Assembly (NCBI GenBank): GCA_021845865.1 | Contig: JAJZVC010000020.1 | Coordinates: 1 to 51,170, forward strand | DNA from: Pseudomonadota bacterium | GTDB lineage: Bacteria; Pseudomonadota; Gammaproteobacteria; Burkholderiales; UBA9220 | Direction: 5' to 3' | Length of the DNA stretch: 51,170 nt | Shown: one piece after another, positions 9,319-18,451 of the stretch | Position numbering within the stretch: position 1 is the first letter of the stretch | Layout of the letters: every line of letters starts with the position of its first letter | Position numbers and translations under genes: made by a program | The notes under the pieces: generated by a model | Database searches by the model: none | What the model saw: only the letters and a program-made list of their open reading frames with translations | What the model was told of the DNA's origin: nothing

Positions 9319-11676
9319 ATGAGATTTTCAGAAAATTGGCTTAGAACTTTTGTGAACCCCTCGCTATCCAGTGAGGCGTTGGGGCATGCCCTGACCATGG
9401 CGGGTCTTGAACTGGAAGAACTGGAGCCTGCCGCGCCGCCTTTCGAGAAAGTCGTGGTGGCCGAGGTGTTGTCCCTCGTCAAGCACCCGGATGCCGACCG
9501 CCTCAACGTCTGCCAGGTGAACGCCGGCGGCGAAACCCTGCAGATCGTCTGCGGCGCGTCCAATGTGGCGGCAGGATTGAAAGTGCCTTGCGCCCTGGTG
9601 GGGGCGGCCCTGCCGGGCGGTCTGGCCATCAAGCAGGCCAAGCTTCGCGGCGTGGAATCCTTCGGCATGCTGTGTTCGGCCAAGGAGCTGGGGCTGGCCG
9701 AGGAAGCGCAGGGGCTGATGGTTCTGCCGGCGGACGCGCCCGTTGGCCAATCCATTCGGCAGTATCTGGACCTGGACGATCAGCTCTTCACCCTCAAATT
9801 GACGCCTAACCGCAGCGACTGTCTGTCGGTGCTGGGTATCGCGCGGGAAGTGTCCGCCATTACCGGCACTCCTTTGAATGTCCCGCAAGTCGGTGAAATC
9901 CAGGCGGTCTGCGACAAGACGCTGCCAGTGGCGCTGGAGGCCCCGGCAGCCTGTCCCCGCTATGCCGGGCGGGTGATTGCCGGCGTGAATGCCAAGGCGC
10001 GAACCCCGGACTGGATGGCCCAGCGCCTGGAGCGTAGCGGCCTTCGTGCCATCAGCCCCCTGGTGGACGTCACCAACTACGTCCTGCTGGAAATGGGACA
10101 GCCCCTGCATGCCTTCGATCTGGCGAAAATCCAGGGCGGTATCACGGTGCGTTTCGCCAAGGAAGGAGAACGGCTTGCCCTGCTCAACGAGCAGACCGTC
10201 AAATTGGAAGCCGATATGCTGGTGATCGCGGACCAGGCCGGACCTTTGGCCCTGGCGGGCATCATGGGAGGAGCGGCGAGCGCGGTCGGCGATGCCACGA
10301 CGGATATTTTCCTCGAAAGCGCTTTTTTTGCGCCGGGCGTTATCGCAGGCCGCTCCCGCCGCCTGGGCTTCGGCTCCGATTCTTCCTACCGTTTCGAGCG
10401 GGGGGTGGATTTCGCCGCGACGCTCAAGGCCTTGGACCGCGCCACTCAGTTGATCGTCGAGATATGCGGCGGTCAGCCCGGCCCGGTCGCCGAGGCCATG
10501 GCCGAGTTGCCTCAGCGCGAGCCGGTACGGCTTCGCGTCGAGCGGGTGAAACGGGTGCTTGGCATCGCCCTCGACGGCAAAACCATCGGCGACATGCTGG
10601 GTCGTCTCGGGCTGGCCTATGGCGAGCAAGACGGCGTATTCGAGATTACGCCGCCGAGCTACCGCTTCGACCTCGCCATCGAAGAGGATTTCATCGAAGA
10701 GGTGGCCCGCCTCTATGGCTACGATAATGTCCCCGCCCATCCGCCGAAGGCGGCCACGACCATGCTGCCCGCCACCGAATCGGCGCGAAGCTTGTCGGCG
10801 GTGAAGCGGCTGCTGGTGGATAGGGAGTATCAGGAAATCGTCAGCTATGCCTTCGTCGACGAGTCCTGGGAACGGGATTTCGCCGCCAATGCGGACCCGG
10901 TGAGGCTGCTGAACCCCATCGCCGCCCATATGAGCGTGATGCGCAGCACGCTGGTCGGCGGCCTGGTGGACATCCTGCGCGCCAACCTCAACCGCAAGCA
11001 AGCCCGGGTGCGGATTTTCGAAAGCGGACGCTGTTTTGCCAAGGCAGGGGGAGGGTTCGCGCAGCCCAACCGTATCGGCGGACTGTGTTACGGCGCCGCG
11101 ATGCCCGAACAGTGGGGAGAGACGGCGCGTCCGGTGGATTTCTACGATGCGAAGGCCGATGTGGAAGCCCTGTTGTGGCCTGCCGTGGCGCGCTTCGAAG
11201 CCGCCGAGCATCCCGCCTTCCACCCTGGCCAGTCGGCCAGGGTTTCCCTGGATGGCAAGGCGATCGGCTGGGTGGGGGTGCTCCATCCACGCTGGCGCCA
11301 GGCCTATGATCTGCCTGCCGCGCCCGCGATGTTCGAGCTGGATGTGGAGCCCTTGCTGCAAAGGGAGAAACCCGTTTACCAGGAAGTCTCCAAATTCCCG
11401 CCGGTGCGGCGGGACTTGGCGCTGGTGGTGAGGGAGGAAACAGCGGTCCAGAGCTTGCTGGACGCATTGCAGGAATCCCTGCCGGAGACCGTCGTGAATT
11501 TAACCCTGTTTGACGTGTATCGCGGAAAAGGTGTTGATTCCGATAAAAAAAGCCTTGCATTTAGCGTCCTCTTGCAAGATACTCGCAAGACTCTGACCGA
11601 CGAAGAAGTGGACGCGGCGATGGCGCACCTGGTGCAAGTTTTGACCACGCGGTTTGATGCCAAACTGCGCACGTAA
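9319..11676 (+). CDS. pheT: Phenylalanyl-tRNA synthetase beta subunit
   Basis: 785 residues, normal for bacterial PheT (E. coli 795). Starts MRFSENWLRTFVNPSLS. A tRNA-binding OB-fold (about 40-150, with VKHPDADRLNVCQV) is followed by the B3/B4 editing region (DVTNYVLLEMGQPLHAFDL, SRRLGFGSDSSYRFERGVD), B5, the catalytic-like core and a C-terminal anticodon-binding (FDX-ACB) domain (PPVRRDLALVV). Partner of PheS; provides the editing site that clears Tyr-tRNA-Phe. It is followed by ihfA after 23 bp. Confidence 0.98.
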   Translation: MRFSENWLRTFVNPSLSSEALGHALTMAGLELEELEPAAPPFEKVVVAEVLSLVKHPDADRLNVCQVNAGGETLQIVCGASNVAAGLKVPCALVGAALPGGLAIKQAKLRGVESFGMLCSAKELGLAEEAQGLMVLPADAPVGQSIRQYLDLDDQLFTLKLTPNRSDCLSVLGIAREVSAITGTPLNVPQVGEIQAVCDKTLPVALEAPAACPRYAGRVIAGVNAKARTPDWMAQRLERSGLRAISPLVDVTNYVLLEMGQPLHAFDLAKIQGGITVRFAKEGERLALLNEQTVKLEADMLVIADQAGPLALAGIMGGAASAVGDATTDIFLESAFFAPGVIAGRSRRLGFGSDSSYRFERGVDFAATLKALDRATQLIVEICGGQPGPVAEAMAELPQREPVRLRVERVKRVLGIALDGKTIGDMLGRLGLAYGEQDGVFEITPPSYRFDLAIEEDFIEEVARLYGYDNVPAHPPKAATTMLPATESARSLSAVKRLLVDREYQEIVSYAFVDESWERDFAANADPVRLLNPIAAHMSVMRSTLVGGLVDILRANLNRKQARVRIFESGRCFAKAGGGFAQPNRIGGLCYGAAMPEQWGETARPVDFYDAKADVEALLWPAVARFEAAEHPAFHPGQSARVSLDGKAIGWVGVLHPRWRQAYDLPAAPAMFELDVEPLLQREKPVYQEVSKFPPVRRDLALVVREETAVQSLLDALQESLPETVVNLTLFDVYRGKGVDSDKKSLAFSVLLQDTRKTLTDEEVDAAMAHLVQVLTTRFDAKLRT

Positions 11677-11699
11677 GTAAATGGTATTAAGGAGCGGTT

Positions 11700-12002
11700 A
11701 TGACGTTGACCAAGGCCGAACTGGCCGAGATTCTGTTTGAGAAAGTCGGGCTGAACAAGCGCGAGGCGAAGGACATGGTGGAATCGTTCTTCGAGGAGAT
11801 TCGCGCCGCCCTGGAAACCGGCGATGGCGTAAAGCTGTCCGGCTTCGGCAACTTTGAGCTGCGGGACAAGCCCCAGCGCCCCGGCCGCAACCCAAAGACC
11901 GGCGAAGAGATTCCCATCACCGCCCGTCGCGTGGTGACCTTTCATGCCAGCCAAAAACTCAAGGCCCTAGTGGCGGAAGCCAATGCAGGAACAAGCGCCT
12001 AA
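11700..12002 (+). CDS. ihfA: Integration host factor alpha subunit
   Basis: 100 residues, the usual length. It is a DNABII histone-like protein that pairs with IhfB and bends DNA sharply. [20 protein letters not shown] opens it, and the DNA-intercalating beta-arm [20 protein letters not shown] lies near residues 60-80, with the conserved Pro of the R-N-P-x-T-G tip. The SD AAGGAG lies at 11689-11694. Location directly after pheT and overlapping a MerR gene by 20 bp is the standard proteobacterial arrangement. Confidence 0.97.
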   Translation: MTLTKAELAEILFEKVGLNKREAKDMVESFFEEIRAALETGDGVKLSGFGNFELRDKPQRPGRNPKTGEEIPITARRVVTFHASQKLKALVAEANAGTSA

Positions 12003-12396
12003 GGTCGAGCTGCCGCCGATCCCCGCCAAGCGCTACTTCACCATCGGCGAGGTCAGCGAGCTGTGCGGGGTGAAGCCCCATGTCCTGCGCTATTGGGAGC
12101 AGGAGTTCACCCAGCTCAAGCCGGTGAAGCGGCGCGGCAACCGCCGCTACTACCAGCATCACGAGGTGCTGCTGATTCGTCGCATCCGCGAGCTGCTTTA
12201 TGAGCAGGGTTTCACCATCAGCGGCGCCCGCAACCGCCTGGAGGAGAGTGGCGGCAAGTTTCTGGAGGAAGCTGCCGAGCATTCCCTCGAGGACGCCGAG
12301 TCCCTGTCGGCGCCTGTCGCAGCCGCGCTGCCTGGCGTGGACGCCGGCTTGTTGCGGCGGGAAATTCAAAACGTATTGGAATTATTGCGAGCCTAG
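11983..12396 (+). CDS. MerR-family transcriptional regulator
   Basis: 137 residues. The N-terminal winged-helix reads [20 protein letters not shown], followed by [20 protein letters not shown] (residues about 17-58), a clear MerR DNA-binding domain. A short helical C-terminal part lacks the Cys ligands of metal-sensing MerR proteins. This regulator is commonly found overlapping ihfA in beta- and gammaproteobacteria; its effector and targets are unknown. The start codon lies inside ihfA (20-bp overlap), suggesting translational coupling. Confidence 0.92.
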   Translation: MQEQAPKVELPPIPAKRYFTIGEVSELCGVKPHVLRYWEQEFTQLKPVKRRGNRRYYQHHEVLLIRRIRELLYEQGFTISGARNRLEESGGKFLEEAAEHSLEDAESLSAPVAAALPGVDAGLLRREIQNVLELLRA

Positions 12397-12435
12397 TAGC
12401 TTTTGCGAAAGCTCTTCGCTATAATGCACGGCTTT

Positions 12436-12512
12436 CGGGGCGTAGCGCAGCCTGGTAGCGCACCTGCATGGGGTGCAGGGGGTCGGAAGTTCGAATCTTC
12501 TCGCCCCGACCA
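12436..12512 (+). tRNA. tRNA-Pro (anticodon GGG)
   Basis: 77 nt, acceptor CGGGGCG / CGCCCCG, encoded ACCA end, anticodon stem CCTGC/GCAGG around ATGGGGT (anticodon GGG), T-arm with TTCGAAT. It is the usual last member of the ihfA-merR group. Confidence 0.97.
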
Positions 12513-12552
12513 ATCCAAGTAGGCAATCGAACGATTGCAGACTTAACCCCAA

Positions 12553-12588
12553 CAAAGGCGTACCGTTTTCGGTACGCCTTTGTTTTTT
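12553..12588 (+). terminator. Rho-independent terminator after tRNA-Pro
   Basis: Perfect 12-bp stem CAAAGGCGTACC / GGTACGCCTTTG with loop GTTTTC, followed by TTTTTT. Confidence 0.92.
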
Positions 12589-12675
12589 CTGGTCCGGGAA
12601 TGGCCGCCAATCTTGGCTGAGAAGGAGTTGGCTGATATGATTGGGACCATACATCATCTACAAGAAACTGAGCCG

Positions 12676-13419
12676 ATGCGGATCCTGCTGAGTAACGACG
12701 ACGGCTATTTCGCACCCGGTTTGGCCTGCCTTGCTAAAGCGCTTGCTCCGCTAGCCGAGGTCACGGTGGTGGCGCCGGAGCGCAATCGCAGCGGTGCCAG
12801 CAATTCCCTGACCCTGGATCGTCCGCTGATGCTGAACCAGGCTACCAACGGGTTCTATTACGTCAACGGCACGCCCACCGATTGCGTCCACCTGGCGGTG
12901 ACGGGTATGTTGCCCGAATTGCCCGACATGGTGATTTCCGGCATCAACCTCGGCGCCAACATGGGTGACGACACCATTTATTCCGGCACCGTGGCGGCTG
13001 CTACCGAGGGTTTCCTCCTTGGTATTCCTGCTATCGCCATATCCCTCGCCAGCCACGAAGGCAGGCATTTCGAAACAGCCGGCCGGATTGCCGCCATGCT
13101 GGTGGAGCGTTATCAACGAGAGGCTTACCGCGAAGCGTTTCTGCTGAACGTCAACGTGCCCGATATCCCATTCGGCGACCTGCGCGGCGTGGCGGTCACT
13201 CGCCTCGGCAAGCGCCACAAGGCCGAGCCGGTGGTCAAGTCCGTCAATCCACGCGGCGATACCGTCTATTGGGTGGGGGCGGTTGGCGGTGCCCAGGATG
13301 GGGGCGAAGGGACGGATTTCCATGCGGTCGAGCATGGCATGGCATCCGTGACGCCCCTGCAGATTGACCTGACGCGGTTCAGCCAGATGGACGGCGTGAA
13401 GGGTTGGTTGACAAAATGA
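12676..13419 (+). CDS. surE: 5'/3'-nucleotidase SurE
   Basis: 247 residues from ATG 12676, where the conserved [11 protein letters not shown] start motif begins; the NDD residues bind the divalent metal. Also visible are [16 protein letters not shown] near 37-52 and [20 protein letters not shown] near 94-113. It removes phosphate from nucleoside monophosphates and is linked to stationary-phase survival. An in-frame ATG at 12637 is possible but would add residues not typical of the family. Its stop overlaps the pcm start (ATGA), beginning the coupled surE-pcm-nlpD-rpoS run. Confidence 0.95.
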   Translation: MRILLSNDDGYFAPGLACLAKALAPLAEVTVVAPERNRSGASNSLTLDRPLMLNQATNGFYYVNGTPTDCVHLAVTGMLPELPDMVISGINLGANMGDDTIYSGTVAAATEGFLLGIPAIAISLASHEGRHFETAGRIAAMLVERYQREAYREAFLLNVNVPDIPFGDLRGVAVTRLGKRHKAEPVVKSVNPRGDTVYWVGAVGGAQDGGEGTDFHAVEHGMASVTPLQIDLTRFSQMDGVKGWLTK

Positions 13420-14075
13420 GCGACCCACGGATTTCCGGCATCGGCATGACCTCGCAGCGCACCCGGGCGAGGATGCAGGAACGCTTGCGCTCCCAGGGCA
13501 TCACCAGCGAGGAGGTGCTCGCCGTCATGGGGTCCATTCCGCGGCATATATTCGTGGATGAGGCCCTTTCCAGCCGGGCCTATGAGGATACCGCCCTGCC
13601 CATCGGCTTCGGGCAGACCATCTCCAACCCCTATACCGTTGCCCGCATGACGGAAATACTCTTTGCCGAAGGCGCCCTGAACAAGGTGCTGGAAGTGGGG
13701 ACCGGGTGCGGTTATCAGTCGGCGGTGCTGTCCAAGATGGCCAAAGAAGTTTACTCCGTCGAGCGCATTGCGCCGTTGATGGCCAAGGCGCGTAAGCATT
13801 TTCACGAATTGCGCATCACCAACGTCAGGCTCAAACATACGGATGGTGGCATGGGGCTGCCGGAGGTGGCCCCTTTCGAGGGGATTATCGTAACGGCGGC
13901 GGCGACCCATGTTCCCCGTGAACTGCTGCAGCAGCTGGCGCCGGGGGGGCGTTTGGTGATCCCCGTCGGGGCGCGCGAGCAACGCCTGGTATTGATCGAA
14001 CACACCGGCACCGAGTACCGGGAAACAACGCTGGAGGCGGTGAAGTTCGTGCCGCTTCTGGGTGGAGTGATTTAG
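13416..14075 (+). CDS. pcm: Protein-L-isoaspartate O-methyltransferase
   Basis: 219 residues from ATG 13416, which overlaps the surE stop by four bases; a TTG 12 bp earlier is less likely. Repairs damaged proteins by methylating L-isoaspartyl residues with S-adenosylmethionine. Visible signatures: [20 protein letters not shown] with [15 protein letters not shown], the SAM-binding motif [17 protein letters not shown] (about 88-103), motif II-like [12 protein letters not shown], and GGRLVIPVG. The gene lies in the classic surE-pcm-nlpD-rpoS order. Confidence 0.96.
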   Translation: MSDPRISGIGMTSQRTRARMQERLRSQGITSEEVLAVMGSIPRHIFVDEALSSRAYEDTALPIGFGQTISNPYTVARMTEILFAEGALNKVLEVGTGCGYQSAVLSKMAKEVYSVERIAPLMAKARKHFHELRITNVRLKHTDGGMGLPEVAPFEGIIVTAAATHVPRELLQQLAPGGRLVIPVGAREQRLVLIEHTGTEYRETTLEAVKFVPLLGGVI

Positions 14076-14078
14076 CGC

Positions 14079-15002
14079 ATGGCCGTGGGGCGATCCCTGC
14101 GATGGCTGGTGGCCGTCATTGTTTTGTCGCTGGGCTTGGGGGGCTGCGTCTCCAATTATCCGGCGCCCGTGTCCGACCGGGCGCTCAAGAGCGCCAAGTA
14201 TCGCGGGAAGCGGGGCGAGCCCGACTGGCGGCCTAACAGTTACGTGGTGCAGAAGGGGGATACCCTTTACAGCATCGCTCTGGAATACGGCTTCGACTAT
14301 CGGGAAATCGCCGAGTGGAACGGCGTCGATGATCCCAACCGGATACTGGTGGGGCAGGAATTGCGGTTGAAACCTCCCGCTGGCGTTGTGGTCAAACCTC
14401 TTCAGGCCCAACAGGTGACGGCACGCCCCCCTGAAGATGGTTTGCCGGCAGTGGTGACCCAGCCCAAGGCCCTTAAGCAGCCTTACTCCGACCAAGCCTT
14501 GGCCAAGGCGCAAAAGCCTCCCCAGGAGGAAGCGAAGCCTCAGGTCGCCAAGGTGGAAGAGAAACCCGAGCCCAAGGTGGCTGAAAAGGCTGAACCGGCC
14601 GACAAGCCGGATGCGGATGCCGGGGACGACGAGGCGGTGAAGTGGGCATGGCCTGCAAACGGGAAAGTGCTTGCCGGGTTTGGCGATGGCGGCAGCAAGG
14701 GAGTGGATATCGGCGGCAAGCTGGGGCAGCCTGTCGTGGCCAGCGCGGATGGCAAGGTCGTCTACAGCGGCAGTGGATTGCGAGGCTACGGCAAACTGAT
14801 TATCATCAAGCACAACAAGACCTACTTGAGCGCTTATGCCCATAACAACCGGATTCTGGTGAAGGAAGGGCAGACCGTGACAAAGGGGCAGAAAATCGGT
14901 GAGATGGGAAGCAGCGACACCGACAGGGTGAAGCTGCATTTTGAGATCCGGCGCTTAGGCAAGCCGGTTGATCCATTGAAGTATCTCAACGAAAAATCCT
15001 GA
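14079..15002 (+). CDS. nlpD: NlpD-like lipoprotein with LysM and degenerate LytM/M23 domain
   Basis: 307 residues. A signal peptide ends in a lipobox (LGLGGC, lipid Cys near residue 24). A LysM peptidoglycan-binding domain follows (YVVQKGDTLYSIALEYGFDY to ILVGQELRLKPP, about 58-100), then a Pro/Glu/Lys-rich linker and a C-terminal M23 fold (about 190-305). The M23 metal ligands are incomplete: GVDIGGKLG lacks the usual His and KLHFEIR replaces HxHFE, as in E. coli NlpD and EnvC, which activate amidases (AmiC) rather than cut peptidoglycan. The last base of its TGA is the first base of the rpoS ATG. Confidence 0.93.
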   Translation: MAVGRSLRWLVAVIVLSLGLGGCVSNYPAPVSDRALKSAKYRGKRGEPDWRPNSYVVQKGDTLYSIALEYGFDYREIAEWNGVDDPNRILVGQELRLKPPAGVVVKPLQAQQVTARPPEDGLPAVVTQPKALKQPYSDQALAKAQKPPQEEAKPQVAKVEEKPEPKVAEKAEPADKPDADAGDDEAVKWAWPANGKVLAGFGDGGSKGVDIGGKLGQPVVASADGKVVYSGSGLRGYGKLIIIKHNKTYLSAYAHNNRILVKEGQTVTKGQKIGEMGSSDTDRVKLHFEIRRLGKPVDPLKYLNEKS

Positions 15003-15937
15003 TGGCAGACATTGATAGCGTAGAAGACGAAGACCTTCCGGAAGAAGAAGCAGAGGTTCTTGCGGAAGAACCGGAGGCGCAGGAGGAGGGGATATCCCTC
15101 GTCGATTTGCAGGGGGACGTGACCCAGGCCTATCTGAACGAGATCGGCCAGAACTCGCTGCTGACGCCGGAGGAAGAACTCAGCCTTACCCGGCTCGTGC
15201 GGCAGGGCGATTTCGATGCCCGGCAGCGGATGATCGAGTGCAACTTGCGCCTGGTGGTGAATATTGCCAAGCGCTATGTCAACCGCGGCCTCGACCTGCT
15301 GGATCTGATCGAGGAAGGCAACCTGGGGCTGATGCACGCCCTGGAGAAGTACGATCCGGAGCGGGGCTTCCGCTTTTCCACCTATGCCACCTGGTGGATC
15401 CGGCAGAACATCGAGCGGGCGATCATGAACCAGTCCCGCACCATCCGGCTGCCGGTTCACATCATCAAGGAATTGAACGTCTGCCTGCGGGCTTTCCGCC
15501 ACCTGGAATCCCATGGCGAAATGGACCCCACGGTGGACGACGTGGCTTTCCTCGTGGGCAAGACGCCGGAAGAGGTCCGCAAGGTGCTGTCCCTCAACGA
15601 GCGCATCGCATCCCTGGACGCTCCCTTGGATATCGATCCCTCCTTGTCCATCGGCGAAGCCATCCCGGACGACAATAACGTTCCCATCGACTTGCAGTTG
15701 CACAACAGCAAGGTGCAGGTGTATGTCCAGGAGTGGCTGAGGCAGTTGACCGACAAGCAGCGCTGGGTGATCGAGCGGCGTTTCGGGCTCAACGGCCAGG
15801 AAATCAGCACCCTGGAAGAGGTGGCCGAGAGCCTCAGCATCACGCGGGAGCGGGTGCGCCAAATCCAGATGGAGTCCCTCCAATCCCTGCGCGCCATGCT
15901 GAAGCGGCAAGGGGTCACCAAGGACGCGCTGCTCTGA
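15002..15937 (+). CDS. rpoS: RNA polymerase sigma factor RpoS (sigma-38)
   Basis: 311 residues. The acidic N-terminus (about 1-30) is followed by region 1.2 (DVTQAYLNEIGQNSLLTPEE), region 2 (NLRLVVNIAKRYVNRGLDLL and the -10 recognition part FSTYATWWIRQNIERAI), region 3 and region 4 with the helix-turn-helix SLSITRERVRQIQMESLQ near the end. It directs general stress and stationary-phase transcription. The overlap with nlpD suggests coupling; in enterobacteria a main rpoS promoter lies inside nlpD, but I did not identify one here. The start assumes the ATG that overlaps nlpD. Confidence 0.97.
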   Translation: MADIDSVEDEDLPEEEAEVLAEEPEAQEEGISLVDLQGDVTQAYLNEIGQNSLLTPEEELSLTRLVRQGDFDARQRMIECNLRLVVNIAKRYVNRGLDLLDLIEEGNLGLMHALEKYDPERGFRFSTYATWWIRQNIERAIMNQSRTIRLPVHIIKELNVCLRAFRHLESHGEMDPTVDDVAFLVGKTPEEVRKVLSLNERIASLDAPLDIDPSLSIGEAIPDDNNVPIDLQLHNSKVQVYVQEWLRQLTDKQRWVIERRFGLNGQEISTLEEVAESLSITRERVRQIQMESLQSLRAMLKRQGVTKDALL

Positions 15938-15963
15938 CGCCGAGCGTTTTTCCCTGGAGCGAG

Positions 15964-16608
15964 GTGGACACCGTCCTGCTGGACATGGACGGCACCTTGC
16001 TCGACCTGCATTTCGATACCCATTTCTGGCTCCACCACGTCCCCGTCCGCTATGGCGAGAAACATGGCCTGAGCTACGAGGATGCCCGGGCGAATCTTCT
16101 TGGCCGCTATGAGCGGATGCTCGGCACCATGGAGTGGTACAGCGTTGATTACTGGGCGGGGGAGTTGGATTTGGATATCGCCTCCCTGAAGGAAGAGATG
16201 GCCCATCTCATCGATATCCATCCCCGAGTGCCGGAATTCCTATCCCGCCTGCGGCAGGCTGGGAAAAGGGCGACCCTGGTGACCAATGCCCACCGCGTAA
16301 GCCTGGACTTGAAAATGCGCCGTACCGGCTTGGAGGAGTATTTCGACGCGGTAATCTGCGCCCATGACTTCGGCATTCCCAAGGAGCACGGCGAATTCTG
16401 GGGGCGTTTGCAGCGGGTGGAGCCCTTCGTCGCCGCGCGCACGCTGTTGGTGGACGACAGCCTGCCGGTTTTGCGTTCGGCGCGGGATTATGGCATCGCT
16501 TTTCTACGTGCAGTCCGGCGGCCCGACACCCGGCAGCCGGAAAAGGAGACGGAAGAGTTTGTCGCCCTGGACAGCTTCGACGATATCATGCCGTCCGGTG
16601 GCGGATAA
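15964..16608 (+). CDS. yrfG: HAD-family hydrolase, GMP/IMP nucleotidase YrfG-like
   Basis: About 214 residues. HAD motif I DMDGTLLDL lies almost at the N-terminus, motif II is LVTNA (about 103-107), and the motif III/IV region ends in LLVDDSLPVLRSA. The size, the LHFDTHFWLHHVP segment after motif I and the MEWYSVDYW segment resemble E. coli YrfG, which dephosphorylates GMP and IMP. The start is uncertain: GTG 15964 has a close GGAG, but homologues usually have some ten residues before the DMDGT motif, and only a CTG (15934) lies further upstream. It follows rpoS by 26 bp on the same strand. Confidence 0.85.
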   Translation: MDTVLLDMDGTLLDLHFDTHFWLHHVPVRYGEKHGLSYEDARANLLGRYERMLGTMEWYSVDYWAGELDLDIASLKEEMAHLIDIHPRVPEFLSRLRQAGKRATLVTNAHRVSLDLKMRRTGLEEYFDAVICAHDFGIPKEHGEFWGRLQRVEPFVAARTLLVDDSLPVLRSARDYGIAFLRAVRRPDTRQPEKETEEFVALDSFDDIMPSGGG

Positions 16609-16615
16609 CGCCTAG

Positions 16616-16984
16616 CTATTCGACGATCAGGGCGGCCGCCACGCTCCTGCCCTCTGCCACCAGGATGTTGTACGTGCGGCAGACGGCCCCGCTGTCCATG
16701 ACCTCCAGGCCGATCCCGGCGCCCAGAACCCTGGCGCCGAGGGAAGGGGAGGGGAAGCGCAATGCCGTGCCTGTGCCCAGGAGCACGATTTCTACCCCCA
16801 GGGTGGCCAGACGGTCGAAATCCTCTGCGGCCAGGTTCGCCATGCCGCCTTCTTTCCAGGCCTCGACACTCTCAGGGCGCACAATCAGGTTGTTTTCGTG
16901 GCGAATGCCGTTGACCAGGACGTAACCTGCGCCGTAACCGGTGAAAAGATTCTTGCCGGGGGCGTCGCTGAGATGAAGTTTCAT
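16616..16984 (-). CDS. Mth938/DUF498-type small protein
   Basis: 122 residues from ATG 16984 (MKLHLSDAPGKNLFTGYGAG), which is the usual family start; a longer in-frame ORF to 17095 lacks support. The protein has the Mth938/DUF498 fold signature (VLVNGIRHENNLIVRP; VEIVLLGTGTALRFP). The family includes the human mitochondrial complex I assembly factor NDUFAF3 and AAMDC; in bacteria the function is not established. It is convergent with the HAD gene (8-bp gap) and divergent from alaA. Confidence 0.82.
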   Translation of the reverse strand: MKLHLSDAPGKNLFTGYGAGYVLVNGIRHENNLIVRPESVEAWKEGGMANLAAEDFDRLATLGVEIVLLGTGTALRFPSPSLGARVLGAGIGLEVMDSGAVCRTYNILVAEGRSVAAALIVE

Positions 16985-17154
16985 GGCCGGAGCTCCAATT
17001 GCTTGCTGGGTGCTGCTCAGGTAACATTGTACATTTTTACGAATCAGCCGGTTGGCCGCGTTTTTGCAATAATTCCGCGCCCTTGCCGGCGACACTTGAT
17101 CGAGGACCTCCCTTGAGGAAACCGAGGCGTCAAGCGCGAAAGAAGGAATCCGCC

Positions 17155-18381
17155 GTGCAACCCGTACTCAAATCCGCCAAACTCGCCAACGTCTGCTACG
17201 ACATCCGCGGCCCGGTGCTGGCGCGAGCCCGGCAGATGGAAGAAGATGGGCAGCGCATCATCAAGCTGAACATCGGCAACCCGGCCCCTTTCGGTTTCGA
17301 GGCGCCGGAAGAGATCATCCAGGACGTCATTCACAACCTGCCCAACGCTTCCGGCTATTCCGACTCCAAGGGCCTGTTCGCCGCCCGCAAGGCGATCATG
17401 CACTACACCCAGGAGAAGCGCATTGCCGGGGTGACCATCGACGACATCTACATCGGCAACGGCGTCTCGGAGCTGATCGTCATGGCCATGCAGGCCCTGC
17501 TCAACAACGGCGACGAGGTGCTGGTGCCGGCCCCGGATTACCCCCTGTGGACCGCGGCGGTGAGCCTCGCCGGGGGCACGCCGCGCCACTACATCTGCGA
17601 CGAACAGGCCGACTGGCTGCCGGACCTGGACGACATCAGGAGCAAGATCACCCCCAATACCCGGGCCATCGTCCTGATCAACCCCAACAACCCCACTGGC
17701 GCTCTCTATCCCGAAGCCTTCCTCAAGGAAGTGATCGAGATCGCGCGCCAGTACCAGCTCATCATCTACGCCGACGAAATCTACGACAAGGTGCTGTACG
17801 ACGGCAACGTCCACACTTCCATCGCCTCCCTGGCGGAGGACCTGCTGGTCATTACCTTCAACGGCCTGTCCAAGAATTACCGCGCTGCCGGCTACCGCGC
17901 CGGCTGGCTGGTGGTGTCCGGCGAAAAGCGCCATGCCCAGGACTACATCGAGGGACTCAACATGCTGTCCTCCATGCGCCTGTGTTCCAATGTGCCGGCC
18001 CAATTCGCCATCCAGACGGCCCTGGGCGGTTACCAGAGCATCAACGATCTGGTGGCGCCCAGCGGTCGGCTCGCCAAGCAGCGGGACCTGGCCTGGAGCA
18101 TGCTGAACGACATCCCGGGGGTTTCCTGCGTCAAGCCCAAGGCGGCCATGTACTTGTTCCCCAAGCTGGACCAGAAGCTGTATCCCATCGCCGACGACCA
18201 GCAGTTCATTCTGGAGCTGTTGGAGGCGGAAAAAGTCCTGCTGGTCCAGGGCAGCGGTTTCAACTGGCCCCACCCGGACCATCTGCGCGTGGTTTTCCTC
18301 CCCAACGTGGACGACCTGCAGGAGGCCATCGGCCGCATCGCGCGCTTCCTGGAGCATTATCGCAAGCGCCACGGAACCTGA
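17155..18381 (+). CDS. alaA: Alanine-type aminotransferase (AlaA family)
   Basis: 408 residues from GTG 17155, preceded by GAAGGAA. It is a PLP-dependent class I aminotransferase that interconverts glutamate/pyruvate and 2-oxoglutarate/alanine. Visible: KLNIGNPAPFGFEAPEEI near 35-52, INPNNPTGALYP, YADEIYDKVLYDG, and the PLP lysine in TFNGLSKNYRAAGYRAGW near 239-256. The length matches E. coli AlaA (405). It is upstream of hom-thrC, as in many betaproteobacteria; the 70-bp gap to hom leaves co-transcription possible. Confidence 0.93.
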   Translation: MQPVLKSAKLANVCYDIRGPVLARARQMEEDGQRIIKLNIGNPAPFGFEAPEEIIQDVIHNLPNASGYSDSKGLFAARKAIMHYTQEKRIAGVTIDDIYIGNGVSELIVMAMQALLNNGDEVLVPAPDYPLWTAAVSLAGGTPRHYICDEQADWLPDLDDIRSKITPNTRAIVLINPNNPTGALYPEAFLKEVIEIARQYQLIIYADEIYDKVLYDGNVHTSIASLAEDLLVITFNGLSKNYRAAGYRAGWLVVSGEKRHAQDYIEGLNMLSSMRLCSNVPAQFAIQTALGGYQSINDLVAPSGRLAKQRDLAWSMLNDIPGVSCVKPKAAMYLFPKLDQKLYPIADDQQFILELLEAEKVLLVQGSGFNWPHPDHLRVVFLPNVDDLQEAIGRIARFLEHYRKRHGT

Positions 18382-18451
18382 TTTCCGGCGGCAGCGGCGG
18401 CGAGCTCCGCCACTGCCGATTCACGAACAATAACTTTCGGTTGAAACGACT

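Noticed and set aside
17044-18372. 442-codon open frame antisense to alaA
   Set aside because: It mirrors codon bias in GC-rich DNA; the opposite strand has a clear aminotransferase and this frame has no recognisable motif.
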